64,000 nucleotides of DNA from Gammaproteobacteria bacterium. Lineage in GTDB: Bacteria > Pseudomonadota > Gammaproteobacteria > SZUA-152. The DNA is taken from positions 1 to 64,000 of the forward strand of contig JAKIUF010000009.1 of the NCBI GenBank assembly GCA_021647705.1. Direction: 5' to 3'. Of this stretch, positions 35,544 through 44,296 are shown piece by piece; positions within the stretch are counted from its first letter, which is position 1; the number at the start of each line of letters is the position of its first letter. The notes beneath the pieces are model-generated. The model searched no databases, was not told the origin of the DNA, and saw nothing but the letters and a program-made list of their open reading frames with translations. The position numbers and the translations under genes were made by a program.

Positions 35544-35949
35544 TCTTTACCAAGCCGAGACCGCACAGGTTGCCGGAGAGCAGGGTTCCCTGCTTGACGA
35601 AGCCCGGCAAAAATTACAGGCGGGAGAGAAGCTCTCACGTCTGGAAGCAAATGGTGTGCTGCACGCTTTGCAGGTACTGATTGAAAATGCCATTGGCAAG
35701 GCAAAACAGATTCTTAAAGCGAAAAGTGAACCCGTACCTGTCTCTGCGTATGATGCGCTGGCCGCATTGGCGCGCACAGGCGTGATTGGTTCTGAAAATT
35801 TGTCGGCTTGGAATGCCGCCATCGGATTGAGAAACCGCATAGTGCATGAATACATGAATATTGATATGAATCGTGTGCTTGAGCTTGTTTACGTGGATCA
35901 ATACCGGTTTGTCATTGAATTCCTGCTGACTCCGATAAGCGATAAATAA
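35533..35949 (+). CDS. hepT: HepT-type HEPN ribonuclease toxin
   Basis: 138 residues from ATG 35533. It is a helical HEPN/DUF86 protein with the RX4HXY signature RNRIVHEY (Arg100, His105, Tyr107). In characterised HepT proteins Arg and His form the RNase site and the Tyr is the AMPylation target of MntA. All three are present. It overlaps mntA by 11 nt. Toxicity is inferred from the family. Confidence 0.87.
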   Translation: MRLDLYQAETAQVAGEQGSLLDEARQKLQAGEKLSRLEANGVLHALQVLIENAIGKAKQILKAKSEPVPVSAYDALAALARTGVIGSENLSAWNAAIGLRNRIVHEYMNIDMNRVLELVYVDQYRFVIEFLLTPISDK

Positions 35950-36000
35950 TGAGTGGTGAGGGAAAAATCGGCGTTATGCCTGAGTTTATTTTCTAAAATT

Positions 36001-36852
36001 ATGCGATCACAAAAAAAATACAAACCTGCTTTTAGTATCGAGTTTTTCCCCCCAAAAACGGAAGAGGGAAAAATTAAACTGCGCAAAACCCGCGAAGAGC
36101 TGGCCAGACTCAATCCGGCGTATATTTCGGTTACCTATGGCGCGGGTGGCAGCACCCAGCAGGGTACGCTGGATACTGTGCTGGAAATAAAAAACGCAGG
36201 CATTGATGCTGCGCCACATCTCACTTGTGTAGGCTCGACAAAAGAAAATATCCGTGAACTTCTGCAAACCTATATCGACAATGGTATAAATCGTGTTGTT
36301 GCACTGCGTGGCGACATGCCCTCTGGCATGCATGAAACAGGTGAATTACGTTACGCGAATGAGCTGGTGGAATTCATTCGCACCGAGACAGGTGATCATT
36401 TCCACATAGAGGTGGCAGCCTACCCGGAAATTCATCCTCAAGCGAAAAGTGCCGTGGCTGATTTGGAGCACTTCAAGCGTAAAGTTGATGCTGGTGCCAG
36501 TAGCGCCATTACTCAATATTTTTACAATGCGGATGCCTATTTTTGCTTTGTGGATGATTGCGAAAAGAGGGGGCTGGATATTCCCATCGTGCCAGGCATT
36601 ATGCCCATTACCAATTATAAAAATCTGGCGCGTTTTTCAGACATGTGTGGTGCTGAAATTCCCCGCTGGTTACGCAAGCACCTGGAGGATTTTGGCGACG
36701 ATGTTGCCTCGCTGCGTGCTTTTGGTCAGCAGGTCAGCACGCAACTGGCCAGAACCTTGCTCGAACAAGGAGCCCCGGGGCTGCATTTCTACAGCATGAA
36801 CCAGGCCGATGCTACACAAGCTATTTGGCATGAGTTGCAACTGAGCAACTAA
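36001..36852 (+). CDS. metF: Methylenetetrahydrofolate reductase
   Basis: 283 residues from ATG 36001, the first start that matches the family (KPAFSIEFFPPKTEEG). Other motifs: AYISVTYGAGGSTQQGT, PHLTCVGS, VALRGDMP and VPGIMPITNY. It reduces 5,10-methylene-THF to 5-methyl-THF with an FAD cofactor, providing methyl groups for methionine synthesis. It completes the metK-ahcY-metF set. Confidence 0.96.
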   Translation: MRSQKKYKPAFSIEFFPPKTEEGKIKLRKTREELARLNPAYISVTYGAGGSTQQGTLDTVLEIKNAGIDAAPHLTCVGSTKENIRELLQTYIDNGINRVVALRGDMPSGMHETGELRYANELVEFIRTETGDHFHIEVAAYPEIHPQAKSAVADLEHFKRKVDAGASSAITQYFYNADAYFCFVDDCEKRGLDIPIVPGIMPITNYKNLARFSDMCGAEIPRWLRKHLEDFGDDVASLRAFGQQVSTQLARTLLEQGAPGLHFYSMNQADATQAIWHELQLSN

Positions 36853-37258
36853 GAAGGTGCAGGGGGGGGGGGAATGATTATTGCCTCCTCATAACTTGGC
36901 CGTTACGCAGGATGGGCCCGCAAGGCGCAATACGTAACTTTTGCCAAATGCCGGGTTACTGAATGCTCCTTGCCAATCGGCTATATTCCTCGCGCCTTTA
37001 TGCCTGTCGATATAAAAACGTAAAAGCAAAAATATAGCTCCGGCAACCTTGCCCGGCGAACACCAACAACTGCCCCCTAAAATTATCCGCGAGAAACGCA
37101 TCACTGTTTGATTCCTGGCACTTGAGTAATGGGCCTTTTTGTTCAGTGCTCAGCGCTTGACCCCACAATCAATACAAGCTCTAATACGCCAACCGTTCAC
37201 TTTGTGAACATGTTTGAGCAGGATGGGTAGTGCCCCAACAGGAGACACACACAAGTCT
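36853..37258 (+). other. Intergenic stretch with an 11-G run and the EPS regulator promoter
   Basis: About 406 bases between metF and the MarR-like gene. A homopolymer of 11 G occupies 36862-36872. A GTTACG/CGTAAC inverted repeat flanks about 36901-36936, around a GGATGGGCCCGCAAGG stretch similar to other intergenic repeats. The promoter and operator are listed separately. No gene is seen. Confidence 0.5.
37157..37209 (+). promoter_or_regulatory. Sigma70-like promoter with palindromic operator for the MarR-type gene
   Basis: A -35 TTGACC (37157-37162) and a -10 TCTAAT (37180-37185) are separated by exactly 17 nt. A perfect palindrome GTTCAC-TTT-GTGAAC (37195-37209) starts about 10 nt downstream of the -10, over the expected transcription start. 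A 15-bp palindrome at this place is a likely operator, most simply for autoregulation by the gene at 37259. No other copy was found in the window by eye. Confidence 0.6.
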
Positions 37259-37624
37259 ATGCCCCACGACGAAATTCACTATCGTATCTTCAAGTTTATT
37301 GAGGCTCAGCCTGACATTAGTCAGCGCCAGCTTGCCAAGGCATTGGGGATTAGTCTGGGAAAGACCAATTACTGCCTTCGCGCACTCATTGACAAAGGAC
37401 AGGTGAAGGCCCGCAACTTTCAACGCAACCCCGGGAAGAGGAATTACGTCTATTTATTGACCCGCAAGGGGATCGAGGAAAAAGCACAGCTCACAGCACG
37501 TTTTCTTAAACGTAAAATGGTTGAATACGAGTCACTTAAGGTTGAAATCGAGCAACTGAAAGACGAATTTGATGTGCTGGAAAACCTGGACCCGGATATG
37601 CAATCAGGGCTTGAGCATGGATGA
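37259..37624 (+). CDS. MarR family EPS-associated transcriptional regulator
   Basis: 121 residues from ATG 37259. A winged helix lies at residues 3-75: HYRIFKFIEAQPDISQRQLA, then LGISLGKTNYCLRALIDKG and the wing NPGKRNYVYLLTRKGIEEK. A coiled coil at 80-115 should mediate dimerisation. This matches the small MarR-like group found beside exopolysaccharide loci. The stop overlaps the following mntA by 8 nt (ATGGATGA), so a regulator, a nucleotidyltransferase and a HEPN toxin form one translationally coupled unit. Confidence 0.82.
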   Translation: MPHDEIHYRIFKFIEAQPDISQRQLAKALGISLGKTNYCLRALIDKGQVKARNFQRNPGKRNYVYLLTRKGIEEKAQLTARFLKRKMVEYESLKVEIEQLKDEFDVLENLDPDMQSGLEHG

Positions 37625-38018
37625 GCAAATCGCCGATATTGTCAGGCTGGCAAGCAAAAACCTGCCGGGGCTTATATCAGTATACCGTTTTGGCTCATGG
37701 GGCACGCCGCATGCGCGCACAGATAGCGATGTCGATTTAGCTGTACTTCTTCAGGATGCGATGGACAGTGTTCATTTGTGGGACATCGCGCAAGATATCG
37801 CCAGGGTGATAGGCAAAGATGTTGATCTGGTGGATCTTCTGCAAGCTTCGACGGTGATGCGAATGCAGGTAATCTCTACGGGTAAACGTCTGTATTGCAG
37901 TAACCCAATTATTTGCGAACGATTCGAAGACTATGTCTATGTTGCTTACGCTCGCCTTAACGAAGAGCGACGAGGCATACTGGAAGACATAAAGCAGCGT
38001 GGTACGGTTTATGGTTGA
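37617..38018 (+). CDS. mntA: MntA-type nucleotidyltransferase antitoxin (second copy)
   Basis: 133 residues from ATG 37617. Catalytic motif FGSWGTPHARTDSDVDLAV gives GSX10DXD with Ser27 and Asp38/Asp40. Its start overlaps the MarR gene by 8 nt and its end overlaps hepT by 8 nt (ATGGTTGA), so the three genes are tightly coupled. It is clearly different in sequence from the first mntA, arguing for independent acquisition. Confidence 0.87.
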   Translation: MDEQIADIVRLASKNLPGLISVYRFGSWGTPHARTDSDVDLAVLLQDAMDSVHLWDIAQDIARVIGKDVDLVDLLQASTVMRMQVISTGKRLYCSNPIICERFEDYVYVAYARLNEERRGILEDIKQRGTVYG

Positions 38019-38418
38019 TGACGTGTTGTTGAACAAAGTCGTTTCGATTGAGCGTTGTTTAAAACGAATTGCAGACGAATATGTTGGGCATGAAAATGAG
38101 CTTGAAACCGACTACACTCGACAGGATTCCATTGTCCTCAATTTGCAACGGGCCTGCGAGGCTGCGATTGATGCGGCTATGCACCAGGTCAGAATTAAAA
38201 AGCTGGGTATTCCTCAGGAAAGCCGTGATGCTTTTCGTCTGTTGGAAGAAGCGGGTTTGTTGTCAGATGAACTCAGCACTCATATGCAAGCCATGGTGGG
38301 TTTCAGAAGCGTAGCCGTGCATGATTATCAGAAATTGAACTTGGCAATTGTCCGCGCGATTCTCACTGAGCGCCTGGAAGATTTTCGCCAATTTGCTAAA
38401 GTGATGGTGTCGATTTGA
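38011..38418 (+). CDS. hepT: HepT-type HEPN ribonuclease toxin (second copy)
   Basis: 135 residues from ATG 38011, overlapping the antitoxin gene by 8 nt. A DUF86 protein: CLKRIADEYVG, then the signature FRSVAVHDYQ, i.e. RX4HXY with Arg99, His104, Tyr106. All catalytic and AMPylation positions are kept. Together with the preceding gene it is a classical MntA/HepT pair. Confidence 0.88.
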   Translation: MVDDVLLNKVVSIERCLKRIADEYVGHENELETDYTRQDSIVLNLQRACEAAIDAAMHQVRIKKLGIPQESRDAFRLLEEAGLLSDELSTHMQAMVGFRSVAVHDYQKLNLAIVRAILTERLEDFRQFAKVMVSI

Positions 38419-38506
38419 ATGTGCAGACAGGCGTTATTCTGGTGGCAGGGGCTCAGAGAATAATAGAATCCTGGTCACATGCTAAAACAACGATTACAGA
38501 AATTTA

Positions 38507-38809
38507 ATGATGCGACTGACAACGAGCCAAATCGATTTTATTCGACAACTGACAGCTCAGCTGGCAGGTGACCGTGCGCAAGTTCGCGTGTTTGGTTCTC
38601 GCCTGGATGATGCAGCAAAAGGGGGAGATCTTGATCTGTTGCTGGAATTGCCAGAGCCCGTCGAAAATCCGGCAATGCTCGCAGCGCGCATGTCGGCAAA
38701 AGTGTCGCGAAAAATGCATGGGCGTAAGGTGGACGTAGTGATAAGTGCTCCCAATCTCAAGAAGCTGCCAATCCATGAAGTTGGACACAGGGAGGGGCGG
38801 CTTTTGTGA
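38507..38809 (+). CDS. Small MntA-like nucleotidyltransferase (third copy)
   Basis: 100 residues; ATG 38507 or 38510 are both possible and neither has a strong ribosome-binding site. The motif VRVFGSRLDDAAKGGDLDLLLEL is a nucleotidyltransferase signature with GSX9DXD rather than GSX10DXD, so the loop is one residue shorter. It is shorter than the other two (126 and 133). Its stop overlaps the next start (TGATG). Confidence 0.83.
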   Translation: MMRLTTSQIDFIRQLTAQLAGDRAQVRVFGSRLDDAAKGGDLDLLLELPEPVENPAMLAARMSAKVSRKMHGRKVDVVISAPNLKKLPIHEVGHREGRLL

Positions 38810-39291
38810 TGATAAATAATAAAATTCGTTCGCGCCTTCAGTTTCTGTCGCGCGTAGTGGAGAAAGAGCGAGATCATCTGCTTGTTACTGATCAGCGCTT
38901 GTTTAGCCAGCCATTTGATATTGACCGCGTAAAACAAATGGGTACTGATGTTGACTTGGCTGAGCGCGTTGAAGCATTTGTCGGGCGATTTGGTCGCTTG
39001 CAGGATACGCTGGGTGACAAACTTTTACCCACGCTATTTATCGCACTTGGTGAACGCTCTGGAGCTTTCATCGACAATCTTGATAGGGCGGAAAAACTTG
39101 AGTTTATTGATTCAGCAGATGAGTGGATGGGTATCCGTAACCTCAGAAATCAAATGGTGCATGAGTATATAGAGGATCCAGTAATCCTCTTGAGTGCTCT
39201 GCAAGCAGGCCACAATTATGTTCCGAATCTGGAGCAAACAGCGAATAACATGCTTAATGAGATACGCCAAAGATCAAGGGGCATTGATTAG
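38809..39291 (+). CDS. HepT-like HEPN protein (third copy)
   Basis: 160 residues from ATG 38809 (a GTG at 38806 is also in frame). The helical protein ends with LRNQMVHEYIED, an RX4HXY motif with Arg113, His118 and Tyr120 by this start. The N-terminal half (LSRVVEKERDHLLVTDQRLF, ERVEAFVGRFGRLQDTLGDK, given as short pieces) differs from the other HepT copies. It pairs with the overlapping nucleotidyltransferase as the third toxin-antitoxin-like module. Confidence 0.82.
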   Translation: MINNKIRSRLQFLSRVVEKERDHLLVTDQRLFSQPFDIDRVKQMGTDVDLAERVEAFVGRFGRLQDTLGDKLLPTLFIALGERSGAFIDNLDRAEKLEFIDSADEWMGIRNLRNQMVHEYIEDPVILLSALQAGHNYVPNLEQTANNMLNEIRQRSRGID

Positions 39292-39488
39292 CTTTGGTCG
39301 AATGATGAATAAACCTAAGTTTGATCTGAATGGTGTTTAGTTAAGATTTATTTATAAATCAATGGACTAATATTGTGTCTAGGGTGAAAAATGAGTCAGG
39401 CCGAATTGACGAGCAAGTGAATAATCCTATAAACGTCGTAGAATGGTATGAGCTGTGCCGTGCTTGTCATGCTCATTGGGTATAAACA

Positions 39489-39710
39489 ATGCGTGTAATT
39501 GGCAAACGAAAAATTCGTCCGATAGTGGAGAGAGCCTCCGGTGTCCTGTTAAAACAGGGTGCTGTTTTTAATGATGAAATTCATCGGCTGCCAACGGGAA
39601 CAGTTACTTATTTCCCTAAAGGGATTTATCGCTATAAAACTAATGAAGAGGCTAATGCTCATTGGGATTTATGTTTGATTGAAGGGATGGCCAGAAATGC
39701 TAAAAAATGA
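39489..39710 (+). CDS. Small conserved-looking protein paired with a nucleotidyltransferase
   Basis: 73 residues: MRVIGKRKIRPIVERASGVL, then FPKGIYRYKTNEEANAHWD. No named family is recognised, but this type of short protein with FPKGxYRxKTxEEAN occurs next to nucleotidyltransferase-like genes. Its stop overlaps the start of the broken nucleotidyltransferase downstream (ATG 39697) by 14 nt, supporting a two-gene module. Its role may be antitoxin-like (inference). Confidence 0.6.
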   Translation: MRVIGKRKIRPIVERASGVLLKQGAVFNDEIHRLPTGTVTYFPKGIYRYKTNEEANAHWDLCLIEGMARNAKK

Positions 39711-40043
39711 GTATAGTCGACCGGCTAATCTGGATGACCTCAAAAAAATTATCCAATCCCTTAATGAAAAGGATGCTGAATACATAAAGCCGCGTGGTTT
39801 GATGAAGGTGAAAACATACGGCTTGCTGATGAGGTAGTAGTCGATCTTATTTTTAAAACGTGCGGTGAAACTTACGAAACGCTCAAGCCCTACATTGAAA
39901 TCGTAGACCTTGATGGAACACCTGTAAAAACGTTGAGCTTGGAAGGTTTGATAAAAACAAAACAGTCAGCACAAGATAAAGATGTGATGGATCGTGTTGT
40001 GTTGGAGCGAGTAATTGCCGCCTTAAGTGATAATAAAGAATGA
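39697..40043 (+). pseudogene. Frameshifted nucleotidyltransferase-like gene
   Basis: From ATG 39697 the frame reads RPANLDDLKKIIQSLNEKDAEY and then hits TAG at 39837. A second frame from about 39792 continues AWFDEGENIRLADEVVVDLI, then ETYETLKPYIEIVDLDG, TLSLEGLIKTKQSAQDKDVMDR and ends at TGA 40041. Together they resemble nucleotidyltransferase/AbiEii-like proteins with the DVVVDL acidic strand and the TKxxxxxKDxxDR end. A two-base change near 39788-39795 (AAGCCGCGTGG) would restore one frame. The stop overlaps the rmlB start (ATGA). Confidence 0.62.
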
Positions 40044-41137
40044 ATAGTCGAAAAATTAAAAAAGTGCTTATAACAGGTGGAGCTGGATTCATCGGTTCCG
40101 CAGTCGTACGGCAGTTTATTAATGAAACGGACGTTACTGTTGTTAACGTCGATGCGCTCACCTATGCCGGGAATCTGGAATCCCTCAAGACGGTATCTGA
40201 GCATTCACATTATTTCTTTGAGCAGGCCAATATATGCGACAAAGCGGCAATGGAACGTATATTCAGGGAATATAAGCCTGATGCTGTCATGCACCTGGCG
40301 GCAGAAAGTCATGTTGATCGATCTATTGATGGTCCCGCCGCGTTTATCGAAACCAATATTGTCGGTACTTATACTTTGCTTGAAGTTGCTCGCCAGTATT
40401 GGCAGGAGCGTTGTCAATCATCGGCTAGTAATGATGAGAAATCATTTATTTTTCACCATATCTCTACTGATGAAGTATTTGGCTCACTGGGGGAAGATGG
40501 GTTATTCACGGAAACATCTCAGTACCAACCTAGCTCACCTTACTCTGCGAGCAAAGCATCCTCTGACCATTTGGTGCGAGCGTGGCATCATACATATGGT
40601 TTGCCCACTGTTATTACCAATTGTTCAAATAACTATGGCCCCTATCAGTTTCCCGAGAAGCTCATTCCATTAGTGATTCTCAATGCAATAGAAGGTAAAC
40701 CTATTCCTGTTTATGGTAAGGGCGATAATGTGCGGGATTGGCTTTATGTGGATGACCATGCGCGGGCATTGCGATGTGTGTTGGAAAAAGGACAGGTTGG
40801 AGAAACATATAATATCGGTGGTCATAATGAAAGAACCAATCTTGATGTGGTTCATGGTATTTGCGAGACATTGGAAGAACTCCTGCCAGACTCCGAATTT
40901 CGACCCCATGTAAATTTGATTGCTTTTGTTGATGATCGTCTTGGACATGATCAACGTTATGCTATTGATGCCAGGGAAATAGATGAAAAACTTAATTGGA
41001 AACCTAAAGAGACATTTGAGTCAGGGTTGAAGAAAACCATCCAATGGTATTTACAGAATCAAGTTTGGTGCTCTCATGTCCAGGATGGAAGTTATGCGGG
41101 TGAAAGGCTGGGGTTACAGGCCGGAGTTATAGTATGA
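40040..41137 (+). CDS. rmlB: dTDP-glucose 4,6-dehydratase
   Basis: 365 residues. NAD motif [18 protein letters not shown], catalytic [27 protein letters not shown] with Tyr/Lys, and DHARAL with YNIGGHNER. It converts dTDP-glucose to dTDP-4-keto-6-deoxyglucose. The ATG overlaps the end of the upstream broken gene by 4 nt and its stop overlaps rmlA by 4 nt. No rmlC or rmlD is in the window, so rhamnose is not the evident product. Confidence 0.95.
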   Translation: MNSRKIKKVLITGGAGFIGSAVVRQFINETDVTVVNVDALTYAGNLESLKTVSEHSHYFFEQANICDKAAMERIFREYKPDAVMHLAAESHVDRSIDGPAAFIETNIVGTYTLLEVARQYWQERCQSSASNDEKSFIFHHISTDEVFGSLGEDGLFTETSQYQPSSPYSASKASSDHLVRAWHHTYGLPTVITNCSNNYGPYQFPEKLIPLVILNAIEGKPIPVYGKGDNVRDWLYVDDHARALRCVLEKGQVGETYNIGGHNERTNLDVVHGICETLEELLPDSEFRPHVNLIAFVDDRLGHDQRYAIDAREIDEKLNWKPKETFESGLKKTIQWYLQNQVWCSHVQDGSYAGERLGLQAGVIV

Positions 41138-42000
41138 AGGGAATTATTCTGGCGGGTGGATCCGGAACTCGCTTGTACCCCGCAACTCAGGTGATATCGA
41201 AACAGTTGTTACCTGTCTATGATAAACCAATGATTTATTATCCATTGTCCACACTGATGCTGGCAGGGATAAAAGAAATCTTGATTATCTCGACTCCACA
41301 AGATACCCCACGGTTTGAAAAACTGTTGGGTGATGGGCGGCAGTGGGGTCTGAATGTTAGTTATGCAATACAGCCTACGCCAGAGGGTTTAGCACAAGCA
41401 TTCATTATCGGGAAGGATTTTATAGGTAGTGATGCTTGTGCGTTAATTTTGGGAGATAATATTTTTTACGGCCATCATCTTGTTGATCTGATAACTAAAG
41501 CGGCGAAAAAAATTGTTGGTGCCACTGTGTTTGCCTATCCTGTTACTGACCCGGAGCGGTATGGCGTGGTTGAATTTGACAGTAGCGGTAAAGCTATAAG
41601 CTTAGAAGAAAAGCCGGATAAGCCAAAGTCCAAGCATGCCATAACAGGGCTCTATTTTTATGACAATCAGGTAGTCAATCTTGCAAAGAAAATAAAGCCA
41701 TCTAAAAGAGGTGAGTTAGAAATAACAGACCTGAATAGGCTTTATTTAGAGCTGGGTTCATTACGGGTCGAGAATTTAGGGCGAGGAATGGCGTGGCTGG
41801 ATACTGGGACGCATAACTCCCTATTAGAGGCAAGTCAGTTTATTGAAATTATTGAAAAGCGGCAGGGGCAAAAAATTGCATGCCCGGAAGAAATAGCCTA
41901 TAGAATGGGGTATATCACAGCTGAACAACTACGTGTTCTTGCTGAGCCGCTCCAAAAAAATGAGTATGGGAGCTACTTGTTAAATTTGCTGGGTAAATAA
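41134..42000 (+). CDS. rmlA: Glucose-1-phosphate thymidylyltransferase
   Basis: 288 residues, the usual length. Motifs: [20 protein letters not shown] with the signature [26 protein letters not shown] (as short pieces), LGDNIFYG and [11 protein letters not shown]. It forms dTDP-glucose from dTTP and glucose-1-phosphate, the substrate of RmlB, with which it overlaps by 4 nt. Confidence 0.96.
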   Translation: MKGIILAGGSGTRLYPATQVISKQLLPVYDKPMIYYPLSTLMLAGIKEILIISTPQDTPRFEKLLGDGRQWGLNVSYAIQPTPEGLAQAFIIGKDFIGSDACALILGDNIFYGHHLVDLITKAAKKIVGATVFAYPVTDPERYGVVEFDSSGKAISLEEKPDKPKSKHAITGLYFYDNQVVNLAKKIKPSKRGELEITDLNRLYLELGSLRVENLGRGMAWLDTGTHNSLLEASQFIEIIEKRQGQKIACPEEIAYRMGYITAEQLRVLAEPLQKNEYGSYLLNLLGK

Positions 42001-42158
42001 TTTTTTTTGTTTGGCAGGATGTTTTCGATAGAGTGATAGATCGTTATTTGATGTTGTTAGTTAATTGCACTGTTTCCAGTAGCGTCTATTCGATAACTAA
42101 CGTTGGTCAGATAGTTTTCTGAAATAATTAGATTGTAATGATCTTTATAGGATGAAGA

Positions 42159-43019
42159 ATGTTTCGTGCGATTTTTAATGTATATAAACAAATATTGGTT
42201 CGTCGTGAGTTGAGTGTGCTTGATTGTTTGAAGGGGATGTTTGTAGCTGTGGCTTGGCAGTTGTACAAGCGCATAATTGGCCTCCCAATAATTATTCATA
42301 CGTTTCAAGATACGTCCTTTATTTTAAGGCCAAATTGCAACATATCTTCACGGTTTGTTTATGAAGGTCGACCTGATGAGGTTTTTGTAAAAATGCTTTC
42401 AAAATTCTCTGGGGGGGATGTCGATTTTGTTGATGTTGGAGCTAATGTAGGTATGTATCCAGCTCTTCTGTGTCACGATTTTGAGTCAGGGTGGATATTT
42501 GAACCAAATCCCGTAGCATTTGAAATGGCTCGACAGAATCTAGCAATTAATGGTGTGACAGATAAGTTTAAAATGATGGAAGCTGCTGTAGGTTCGCATA
42601 GGGGGACAGTTAAATTTCCGTTATTAGATATTCCTCTACCAACAGCAAGGGTGGGTGATGAAAGAGGTGGGAAGATGATCGAGCGAGATATGGTTCGGTT
42701 AGATGAGCTCTTTGGCTATGATCGTGAATACGTTATCAAGATTGATGCGGAAGGCTTCGATGTGGAAGTTATTAAAGGGCTGAAAAATTTATTGTCTGAG
42801 CGGCTCGTAAGAGTTTGCTTATTCGAATGTCATACTAATGAATACTTAAAGTCAATTATTCATTTTCTTAAAGCGGATAATGATTTTGACTATGAAATTA
42901 TGGATGGTAAAAATCGTATTGATAATAATGACTTTGTCGCGAGAAAAAATAGAAATAGAGATCTTTTTATGGTTCGAAAGGACCTAGTAAATGCCTACAT
43001 AGAATATACAAATCTGTAA
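42159..43019 (+). CDS. FkbM family methyltransferase
   Basis: 286 residues. SAM-binding motif VDFVDVGANVGMYPALLCH (about residue 88) and the FkbM end KIDAEGFDVEVIKGLKNLL with the acidic KID. An N-terminal hydrophobic patch (residues about 20-45) may contact membrane. These enzymes O-methylate sugars or lipid-linked intermediates. A/T-rich coding marks the start of the atypical segment. Upstream, 42001-42158 is gene-free and holds an 8-bp inverted repeat (GTTAGTTA/TAACTAAC, 42056-42101). Confidence 0.85.
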   Translation: MFRAIFNVYKQILVRRELSVLDCLKGMFVAVAWQLYKRIIGLPIIIHTFQDTSFILRPNCNISSRFVYEGRPDEVFVKMLSKFSGGDVDFVDVGANVGMYPALLCHDFESGWIFEPNPVAFEMARQNLAINGVTDKFKMMEAAVGSHRGTVKFPLLDIPLPTARVGDERGGKMIERDMVRLDELFGYDREYVIKIDAEGFDVEVIKGLKNLLSERLVRVCLFECHTNEYLKSIIHFLKADNDFDYEIMDGKNRIDNNDFVARKNRNRDLFMVRKDLVNAYIEYTNL

Positions 43020-43057
43020 ATTTTTGCATAGATAGATAGAAAGACGGTGTTGCAAAA

Positions 43058-44296
43058 ATGAAAAAGGGTGCGCTTAGGAAAATTTCTCTAGGCACCGTTG
43101 CAACAGGGCTGGTTGGGCAAACTGTGACAATCGTTAGTGGCATAATGGTTGCTCGGGCTCTAGGTGTTGAAGGCCGAGGTTACCTCGCATTATTTGTTAT
43201 ATTCCCGCTAGTGATTTCTTATTTAGGTACGTTAGGTATTCCTAATTCTGTAATTTATTACACTGCGTCTGGCAGCGTCTCTAGCGATACGATTAAGCGT
43301 ATATTTTTACGCCTTTTTCCTTTGCAAGCTGTGGCCTTGCTGCTGTTGCATGTTGCGGCTTTAGGGGTTTATCTCGAAGGAAAACCCCTGGATGTAAGGA
43401 TGGCGGGCTACGTAACACTTTTAGTTGTACCTTTTATTCTTGCACAACAATATGGGATGGCGCTTATGCAAGGAGCTGGGAAATTTGTATTGTTCAATAT
43501 CCTTCGACTAATAGTGCCTGTGACTTACACTGTAGCCGTGTTGGTCATTTTTATAACTGAACTTGCAAACTTGAAAATCATATTGGCGATGTGGGTGCTT
43601 GCAAATATACTTTCAGGGTGTGTCGCATTTTATATGGCGATAGGCCGTGTCGAAAATGTTTGCCATAAAAATGCTGAAAGGGTTTCATTAAAACAAATGG
43701 TCAATTTTGGGATAAAAGGCTTGTTTGGGTCAGTAACCCCTCTGGAATCGTTTCGACTGGATCATGTGCTGGCAGGGTTTCTTATGTCACCAGCTATGTT
43801 GGGTCTTTATGTGGTCGGGCAGGCATTCTCTAATTTACCTCAATTTATCGCACGAAGTGCCGGAATGGTGGTTTATCCAGCGGTAGCGGGAAGGTCCGGA
43901 GAAATAGGAAAGAAAAAACTGGTGTGGCGTTTTTTTTGGTTAGTGACATTTTTTAATGTTGTTATTACAACCTTGTTAATTGCTGCTTTACCATATCTGT
44001 TACCCTTTCTTTTTGGTGATGATTTTGGTGACGCTATTCTTCTTGGGCAAGTTCTGTTGGTTGGTGCTGTTTTTGCGGCAAGTCGACGTATCTTCGTAGA
44101 AGGTTTGAGAGGGGTGGGAGTTCCTCATGTGTCAACAATGGCAGAAGTCTCAATGTATCCCTGGCTAGCCATCGGTATACCTTTGTTGGTTCTGTGGTAT
44201 GAAAACTTAGGGTTGGCGATAGGGGTGGTGATAGCTTATTTGATTTCTCTAATAGTTGCTCTGATGTTGGGGATGCGGGAATTAAAGAATGGGTAG
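43058..44296 (+). CDS. wzx: Oligosaccharide flippase (Wzx-like)
   Basis: 412 residues, hydrophobic throughout with about 12 predicted helices; the entry GLVGQTVTIVSGIMVARALG and the following GYLALFVIFPLVISYLGTLG are typical of the PST/MATE-like Wzx family. It would flip the undecaprenyl-linked repeat unit across the inner membrane. Overlap with the polymerase gene is 8 nt. Confidence 0.85.
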   Translation: MKKGALRKISLGTVATGLVGQTVTIVSGIMVARALGVEGRGYLALFVIFPLVISYLGTLGIPNSVIYYTASGSVSSDTIKRIFLRLFPLQAVALLLLHVAALGVYLEGKPLDVRMAGYVTLLVVPFILAQQYGMALMQGAGKFVLFNILRLIVPVTYTVAVLVIFITELANLKIILAMWVLANILSGCVAFYMAIGRVENVCHKNAERVSLKQMVNFGIKGLFGSVTPLESFRLDHVLAGFLMSPAMLGLYVVGQAFSNLPQFIARSAGMVVYPAVAGRSGEIGKKKLVWRFFWLVTFFNVVITTLLIAALPYLLPFLFGDDFGDAILLGQVLLVGAVFAASRRIFVEGLRGVGVPHVSTMAEVSMYPWLAIGIPLLVLWYENLGLAIGVVIAYLISLIVALMLGMRELKNG

